Source of the DNA: Clostridia bacterium
Lineage (GTDB): Bacteria > Bacillota > Clostridia > Oscillospirales > Acutalibacteraceae
Assembly (NCBI GenBank): GCA_017399405.1
Contig: JAFQCT010000004.1
Span: 110,968 to 174,967, forward strand
Direction: 5' to 3'
Length of the DNA: 64,000 nucleotides
Positions 55,592 to 61,300 of this stretch are shown one piece after another (position 1 is the first letter of the stretch; every line of letters starts with the position of its first letter). The notes under the pieces were generated by a model. The model ran no database searches. It had not been told where the DNA came from and worked only from the letters and a program-made list of their open reading frames with translations. The position numbers and the translations under genes are program-made.

Positions 55592-56749
55592 TTATTCTTC
55601 ATACAATAAATCTAACAGTTCGTCAATATTTACCGTTAGATATTCAACATAGTCTCCTAAATATTGATATAACTCATCAATCTGTTCAGGAAAGCATAAA
55701 ATCTGATATATGAAAGGTTTACCTTCTTTTATAAGCGTTTTAATTTCGCTTTTAACTAAAATCAGTCTTCGCATGTCATAATCAAGAAGACTTAAAGTGT
55801 AAACACCATTGTTATAGATATCGTAGTTTAAAGACATACTTCCACTTTTGAGTGATTCGTCATTATATATTAAGCTTAGAATATAATTATGGCAATTAGG
55901 TAAAGTCAAAACTTGTATAAGCTTAGCACCAAATTGATTTAAGGGGATATAATGAATGTTGTAAAACATAGTTAGCAGATTAAATTTTTGGAAAGTGCTA
56001 GCTAATTTGTATTGCTTTTCAGTCTGGTGAATTAATCCGAGTACATAATTTAAGTTCTGCCCCATTATTATGGCAGAGTCAATTTCACCTTTTTTTGTGT
56101 TGCGGTAAGAAAAGTTTTCAACATTAATTTTTGTGCGAGATTCACCTTGCCCATCCCATTTCATTATTGCATTGCGAGTGTTATAAACCATTAAAGTTTT
56201 ATTTGGTGTCATGAGTGTACCGACAACTCTTGAAAAAGTATATTTTTGACTTGGGTTACTTATATCACCACGAAAAACTTTAGGTAAAAAATATGATGGT
56301 TCATCAATTGCTGAACATTGGTGATTTTCAATTTGAATTTTCGGTAAATACCAAGGTCGATACTCAAATCCGGATTGTTGTATAATCGCAACAGCTTCAG
56401 CCATACGATGATGACGCTCAACCGTTTGTTCATTGCTACTACGATTATTCTTGAGGTGTGTTTCAGTATAAAACTCTGCGCCTTCAACCCATCTTGCTAA
56501 AGGTAGAGCGTACTTTGTTAACCTTAAAGTTTTTAATTTTCCTTTTCCGGAAATGTTTAGTGCACGACAAGTAATTTTTTCGCCAGTTTCACTGTTGTGA
56601 TATGTTTGCATTTTGCACATGTTGGTGACTAACCTTCGATAACAAGTTCGGTCACCCAATATGCCTAAAGATGCAACAGGATATTCACCTGTGACACATA
56701 ACAAACTTATCAAATTGTATACTCTTGTGTTTATGTTAAAAATAATCAT
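55592..56749 (-). CDS. Element protein with N-terminal winged-helix-like region; possible replication-relaxation-type protein
   Basis: The 385-residue protein opens with a likely winged helix-turn-helix (RVYNLISLLCVTGEYPVASL, then GDRTCYRRLVTNMCK). A middle region with a His-rich ERHHRMAEAVAI helix and a C-terminal alpha/beta region with an acidic tail follow. The layout recalls the replication-relaxation family of mobile elements, but I cannot confirm it. It starts at ATG 56749 after AAGGAG, and a structured 280-base spacer precedes it. A transfer or replication role is inferred only from position. Confidence 0.5.
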   Translation of the reverse strand: MIIFNINTRVYNLISLLCVTGEYPVASLGILGDRTCYRRLVTNMCKMQTYHNSETGEKITCRALNISGKGKLKTLRLTKYALPLARWVEGAEFYTETHLKNNRSSNEQTVERHHRMAEAVAIIQQSGFEYRPWYLPKIQIENHQCSAIDEPSYFLPKVFRGDISNPSQKYTFSRVVGTLMTPNKTLMVYNTRNAIMKWDGQGESRTKINVENFSYRNTKKGEIDSAIIMGQNLNYVLGLIHQTEKQYKLASTFQKFNLLTMFYNIHYIPLNQFGAKLIQVLTLPNCHNYILSLIYNDESLKSGSMSLNYDIYNNGVYTLSLLDYDMRRLILVKSEIKTLIKEGKPFIYQILCFPEQIDELYQYLGDYVEYLTVNIDELLDLLYEE

Positions 56750-56800
56750 AGATATTAACTCCTTATAATAACTTTATTTTGCTAACAGCTTATGGGTGTG

Positions 56801-56921
56801 ATTGTTGCTAACGCAACAATAGGGCGAGAAAATTAGGTGATAGCTCGCTTCTAATTTTATTGCCGTTTTAGATTCATTTAATTTTGTACTTACGGTGTTT
56901 CTCGCCCTAACTCCACCGTAA
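56801..56921. other. Densely folded non-coding block; candidate origin (oriT/ori) or structured leader
   Basis: Four inverted pairings lie within 121 bases: ATTGTTGC/GCAACAAT (56801-56820, 4-base loop), long-range GGGCGAGAAA/TTTCTCGCCC (56822-56831 with 56898-56907), AAAATTAG/CTAATTTT (56829-56858), and TTACGGTG/CACCGTAA (56890-56921). All are perfect, and some exclude each other. There is no gene. Confidence 0.45.
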
Positions 56922-56930
56922 ATTGAATAT

Positions 56931-56977
56931 TAAAAAACGCCGTAAATCCTATGATAAATAAGGAATTGTGGCGTTTT
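56931..56977 (-). terminator. Terminator after the 57030-57830 gene
   Basis: On the minus strand AAAACGCC and GGCGTTTT pair around an inner TCCT/AGGA helix and are followed by TTTTAATA. It lies about 50 bases after the stop of the upstream gene. Confidence 0.7.
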
Positions 56978-57029
56978 CAAACAAGTGATGAAAATTTTTG
57001 ATAAAATTTGATGAAAAAAGCACCTGCTT

Positions 57030-57830
57030 TTAAGGCGGTTTTGACGCTGATAATGACTCAAAATCATCATTTTGCTTCCATGAAAACCATTCAACAAATT
57101 CATTTTGTGGAACAATGAAAATCTCTGTATGACTGTATTTGCCAATTGCTGAACAATGATAATGATTTAGAAATTGAGGTCCGTCATCATATAAAATAAA
57201 ATCTGTTATGATGTCTGTAATTGCCTTAGTTTCGATGTTATCGTGGTCAAGATATCGCGAAGGTGACACCTCTTTACAATACACATGGCAATAGCAGATT
57301 ACACTTGGTATTTTTTTATTCACGTTCCTATTTTTAAAGAAATTTTTTAGAGCAACTTGCAGTGGTAAGCTAATAATTTGTGCATTATGTTGTTTTATTT
57401 TTGGCAACATAATAGGCAACTTTATTTGCAACCAGCCTTGCTTTGTGTAGCAGATTTTTATATCCCAAGCATTTGCAATTCCCTCATTAACTTGCTCGAT
57501 TTTTTCATACACTTCTTTAGAATTATAATCAATATAATGTGGAATGTTTCTGGTAGTAAGGCAAATTTTTTCGCTTAAGTTTATTAACTTTAAAGCGTAG
57601 TAGTTGGCAATCTTAGAATCCTTGATAATACTTTTGTGCTTGAAATCAGCAATAATATCAAGCAAACTTTTTAAGTTTTTTTCACAAAAATCAAGTTCTT
57701 CTTCAATCGATAAAGCCATAGCTTTATGGGATGATTCATCATTAAAATCTTTGATAAAGCTTTTATTTTCTTTCGAATTTTTCAGTGTTTTAACTTGTAT
57801 TTTTGATTTTTGTGGTTTGAAATCATTCAT
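57030..57830 (-). CDS. Element protein, DUF6100-like, with RusA-reminiscent C-terminal part
   Basis: The 266-residue protein has a charged lead, a helical coiled region (SIEEELDFCEKNLKSLLDII), then KIANYYALKLINLSEKICLT. The C-terminal alpha/beta part contains SRYLDHDNIETKAITDIITD and YDDGPQFLNHYHCSA. The Asp-x-Asp-Asn and Asp-Asp pattern recalls RusA-type nucleases, and the layout fits the DUF6100 proteins of clostridial elements; both are tentative. The frame extends to 57893, but AAAGGAG at 57840-57846 sets the ATG at 57830. The gene lies behind an unusually complex leader. Confidence 0.55.
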   Translation of the reverse strand: MNDFKPQKSKIQVKTLKNSKENKSFIKDFNDESSHKAMALSIEEELDFCEKNLKSLLDIIADFKHKSIIKDSKIANYYALKLINLSEKICLTTRNIPHYIDYNSKEVYEKIEQVNEGIANAWDIKICYTKQGWLQIKLPIMLPKIKQHNAQIISLPLQVALKNFFKNRNVNKKIPSVICYCHVYCKEVSPSRYLDHDNIETKAITDIITDFILYDDGPQFLNHYHCSAIGKYSHTEIFIVPQNEFVEWFSWKQNDDFESLSASKPP

Positions 57831-57862
57831 ATAAAAACTCCTTTGAATACATTTTTTGGATA

Positions 57863-57938
57863 TAAAAAAAGAGCCTACAATCAGCATGCTCAATTAAGAA
57901 GTTTATTCTTAAGTGAATACACTACAATGCAAGCTCTT
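57863..57938 (-). terminator. Switchable terminator at the end of the leader
   Basis: On the minus strand the final GCTC (57871-57874), followed by a T-run (57864-57870), can pair with either of two GAGC segments. One is adjacent (57888-57891); the other is distal (57933-57936, extended to AAGAGC/GCTCTT) and would enclose a TTAAGAA/TTCTTAA hairpin. The two GAGC segments belong to a near-repeat (GAGCTTGCATTGTAG and GAGCATGCTGATTGTAG). Confidence 0.5.
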
Positions 57939-57941
57939 CAT
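57909..57941 (-). CDS. Possible 10-codon leader peptide (MKSLHCSVFT)
   Basis: An ATG-to-TAA mini-ORF of ten codons overlaps the distal arm of the switchable terminator, where a translating or stalled ribosome would change the RNA folding. Its ribosome binding site (AGGA almost touching the ATG) is poor, so translation is doubtful. Confidence 0.3.
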   Translation of the reverse strand: MKSLHCSVFT

Positions 57942-58005
57942 ATCCTGTTATTAAATATTATTAAGTTTTTTGTTTGCCCTTTTTCCACAGGCGAGGTTTG
58001 CTTTT

Positions 58006-58020
58006 TTATAAAATGTGCAT
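58006..58020 (-). CDS. Possible 4-codon leader peptide (MHIL)
   Basis: ATG CAC ATT TTA TAA is preceded by a near-perfect ribosome binding site (GGAGGTGATT, 58024-58033) at ideal spacing, although nothing longer is encoded. Such a strong site on so short a frame suggests that ribosome loading on the leader RNA has a regulatory purpose. Confidence 0.4.
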   Translation of the reverse strand: MHIL

Positions 58021-58052
58021 GACAATCACCTCCAAATATTTTAAAATGGGTA

Positions 58053-58089
58053 TAAAAAATCCCCCTATTTTGTAATTAAATAGGGGGAT
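58053..58089 (-). terminator. Leader terminator 2
   Basis: A perfect 12-bp stem (ATCCCCCTATTT with AAATAGGGGGAT) with a 7-base loop is followed on the minus strand by TTTTT. Confidence 0.85.
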
Positions 58090-58110
58090 AAATTATAATT
58101 ATTTTGCAAT

Positions 58111-58145
58111 AAAAAAGAGATTCGTCAAAACTGTTAACGAATCTC
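58111..58145 (-). terminator. Leader terminator 1
   Basis: A perfect 9-bp stem (GAGATTCGT with ACGAATCTC) with an 11-base loop is followed on the minus strand by TTTTTTA. It ends only about 50 bases after the promoter's -10 box, so most transcripts should stop here. Confidence 0.85.
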
Positions 58146-58166
58146 CCTATTCCACTCTGCAAGTAT

Positions 58167-58194
58167 ATCATACCACAAACCTTGACAATGTCAA
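58167..58194 (-). promoter_or_regulatory. Strong leftward promoter of the element leader, inside a palindrome
   Basis: On the minus strand: TTGACA (58189-58194), 16-base spacer, TATGAT (58167-58172) preceded by TGG, an extended -10. The -35 box lies in a near-perfect palindrome (ACCTTGACA, one base, TGTCAAGGT; 58179-58197), a likely operator. Confidence 0.75.
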
Positions 58195-58262
58195 GGTATT
58201 ATCAAAAACTTTTTGAAATTTTTATAAAATATTTTGAAATGGGAAAAAACCGTCACAAACAA

Positions 58263-58291
58263 TTGCAAAAAAACGATTTTATATGTATAAA
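58263..58291 (+). promoter_or_regulatory. Promoter of the RHS gene
   Basis: TTGCAA (58263-58268), 17-base spacer, TATAAA (58286-58291), giving a leader of about 70 bases with AAGGAGG before the ATG. Confidence 0.55.
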
Positions 58292-58369
58292 GCAGAATGG
58301 GGTGAATCCAATGGTTTAATTATTTTTTACTAATTATGCTTACCTTTCCAAAAACAAGGAGGTCTATTT

Positions 58370-61300
58370 ATGAAAAAAGGAATTAAACTAGCATGTAAAA
58401 TTCTTTCAGTTTTTCTTGCTGTTTTGCTTGTAATACAGATTGCACCAATGCAGATTATTGCAGATGCATATCATGAAGCAACAATTGATGAAAATACTGA
58501 AAACACCTTGGGCGTTAATTTGGATGACATTGATACAACAGAATCCGAGGCAGAAATTCTTGCAGAAGAAACTTCTAAGCGAGAGCAGTATGTTAAGCAT
58601 TTTCGTATGAGTGATGGCTCGTATCGTGCAACTCAGTACGAAGTTCCTGTTCATTTTATGCAGGATGGCGAATGGACGGATTACGACAACACTCTCGTTG
58701 AAGTTGATGCCAATACAGAAGATGGCGAAAGTGCAAGTAATAAAGACCTTACAAATACTTTGGCGGATTACTCAGTTCGTCTTTCTAAGAAAACAAACGG
58801 TAAGAAGTTTGTTCGTATTGAAAAAGACGGATACAAATTGTCATGGTATTACACAAAGGCAAATAAAGTAACTGCACAGATTACAGAAATCACCGATGAT
58901 GGCGATGAAACTACTCTTGAAAAATTGTCTTCACAAGTGGTTTATAAAAATGTATATAAAGATACAGATTTTGAGTATATTATTGGCTCAGAAGGGCTTA
59001 AAGAGAACATCATTCTCAATAGTGATAATACTCAAACTGAATTTATTGCTGAATACAAAGCAAATGGACTTACACCTGTTCAGGTTAATGATAAAACAAT
59101 TGAATTGCAAGCAGAAGATGGTACAGTGGTTTATACAATCAATGCACCATATATGACTGATGCCAACATGGAGTATTCAGATGGCATCACATTAACTCTG
59201 TCAAATATCAAAAACAATAAATTTACAGTTACAACAACACTTGATGAAGATTGGCTCAATGATAACGACAGAGTTTATCCTGTAATCGTTGACCCTGTTA
59301 TTAAAACAGAACAAATTGCAGCTGACATGGCTTCTGCTTTTGTTGGTTCCTTATATCCAACTAGAAACTATTATACATATGGGTTGAGTCATAATGGTGC
59401 TGACAGCGGAAGTATGTATGTAGGCAATATTTCCGGATATGGACAGACTGAAAGTTATCTTAAATTTTCAAATTTGCCAACTTTAGGAGTTGCAGATAAG
59501 GTAGTTAATGCTGTCGGCTTTGTTTATATGTATAAATGCGAAAACGGAATGCAAGTTGACATTAAGCGTATAACTTCATCGTGGACAACTGAAACGGTTA
59601 CTTGGAAAACAAAACCAACTGTTGCTCCCACGATAACGGATTATAAATATATATCTGCTGGTGCCAATAATATGGCATTCAATTTTGAAATTACAGATTT
59701 AGTTCGTGGTTGGTATAGTGGCGAGTATGCTAATTATGGTGTGTCATTTTCCACAACAAAAACATCTTCAGCAAAGGTATGGATGTTAAATAGTCTCTTT
59801 AACGAAGGTGGCAGAGACGATGCTCGCCCTATCCTTTATGTTGATTACCGCAACATGTCCGGTTATGAAGATTATTGGTCATACACAGGACTTTCGGCAG
59901 GTCGAAACGGTGCAGTCAGTGTAAACAATTTCAATGGCAACGCTGTATTTTCACAACCAATAACAATGGGTGATGGTGGCAACCTTATGCCAGTTGCTCT
60001 TTCACTTGTGTATAACTCAAATGGCAGTAATGCATCATATACCTTTATGGGTAGCAAAATAAAAACTAATTACCATATTTCTATGCACGTAAATAATGTT
60101 GCGAATGTGGAAGAGTGCTACAAGTATTATATGGATGATGCTGATGGTACTCGTCATTGGTTTTATTTTGAAAAAGATGAAGACGGCAATTATCCGACAT
60201 CAGCTAAAGATGAAGACGGTTTAGGCTACACTATATACGAGTTAGCAGATAACCCCGATTCACTTTGTCCGAATGCAAAATTTAAAATTACTGACAAAGA
60301 TGATAATAAAATGTATTTTACTGCCAAAGGTTATTTAATGCAGATTACAGACAGCAATGGCAATTCTGCAAAGATAACTTATGAAAACACTGATAATGGT
60401 TGGCGAATGAAAAGCATTGAAGATGGAGCAGAAAGATTTTATACATTTAATTATGCAGATGCAGACAATCCTATTCTTTGCACATCAATTACAGACCCAT
60501 CAGGTCGTGTTACATCATTTACTTATACAAATAATTGTATGACAGCCATTACATTCCCAGATGGTAAACAAATTACATTCAATTATGGCAATTATCTTAT
60601 TAAAAAGATAAATCATTTTGACGGAACTCGTGCACAAATTGTATATGACTCCACATCACAAAGACGAGTAACAAATATTAATTGGGGCACAAGTGACACA
60701 AACTTGCTTGAAAGTTATTCGTTTACATATAAGCAGAATGAAACAACAATAACTGAACGAGTTTCTGCAGAAGAGAGTCGAACATACACATATCAGTTCA
60801 ACAATTTTGGTCAGACTACTGGCATTGTGTCAAATGAAGACGGTAAAGCACAGTATTTTGATTATACCGAGCCTACTGAAAAAGATAGCCCTAACGCGAA
60901 TAAACTCATTTCTCAGTCAAAAGTTATCCATAGCGTAACAAACTATGTAGTGAACTCTGATGTTGAAGACGCATTGAGTGGTACATACAGTATAACAAAA
61001 CCAAGTACAGCCACAACATCAACAGTTACTCTTGATACAACAAAAGGCAATCTTACCAAAAACTCAATTAAAGTGTATAAACCTGCTGATAGCACAGATT
61101 ATGTATATGTTTATCAGAATTTTACCAATCTTCCAGCAGGTACATATACATTCTCTTGTTATGTGAATACTTATGGCATTACTGCAACGGGCAAAGGTGT
61201 GCATGTAGGTTATAGAGTATTAGACACTAATGGAACTATTACTAAAAATGGTGCAACTGAGCCGATTATGTCAACTGATGGTTGGGAACGCATGAGTGTT

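Larger units (their letters stand above)
57831..58369. other. Divergent 539-base control region
   Basis: No large gene is present. Leftward, it contains a promoter, two strong terminators, a 4-codon mini-ORF, a 10-codon mini-ORF, a switchable third terminator and the AAAGGAG of the 57030-57830 gene. Rightward, it contains the promoter and GGAGG of the RHS gene. Individual parts are listed separately. Confidence 0.7.

Noticed and set aside
55592-56749. Firm call of a relaxase or replication initiator
   Set aside because: No HUH motif or other diagnostic catalytic signature is visible; only a winged-helix-like start is supported.
57846-58150. CRISPR-like repeats in the island control region
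   Set aside because: The repeats are inverted, of differing sequence, and form terminators. No regularly spaced direct repeats or cas genes occur in the window.
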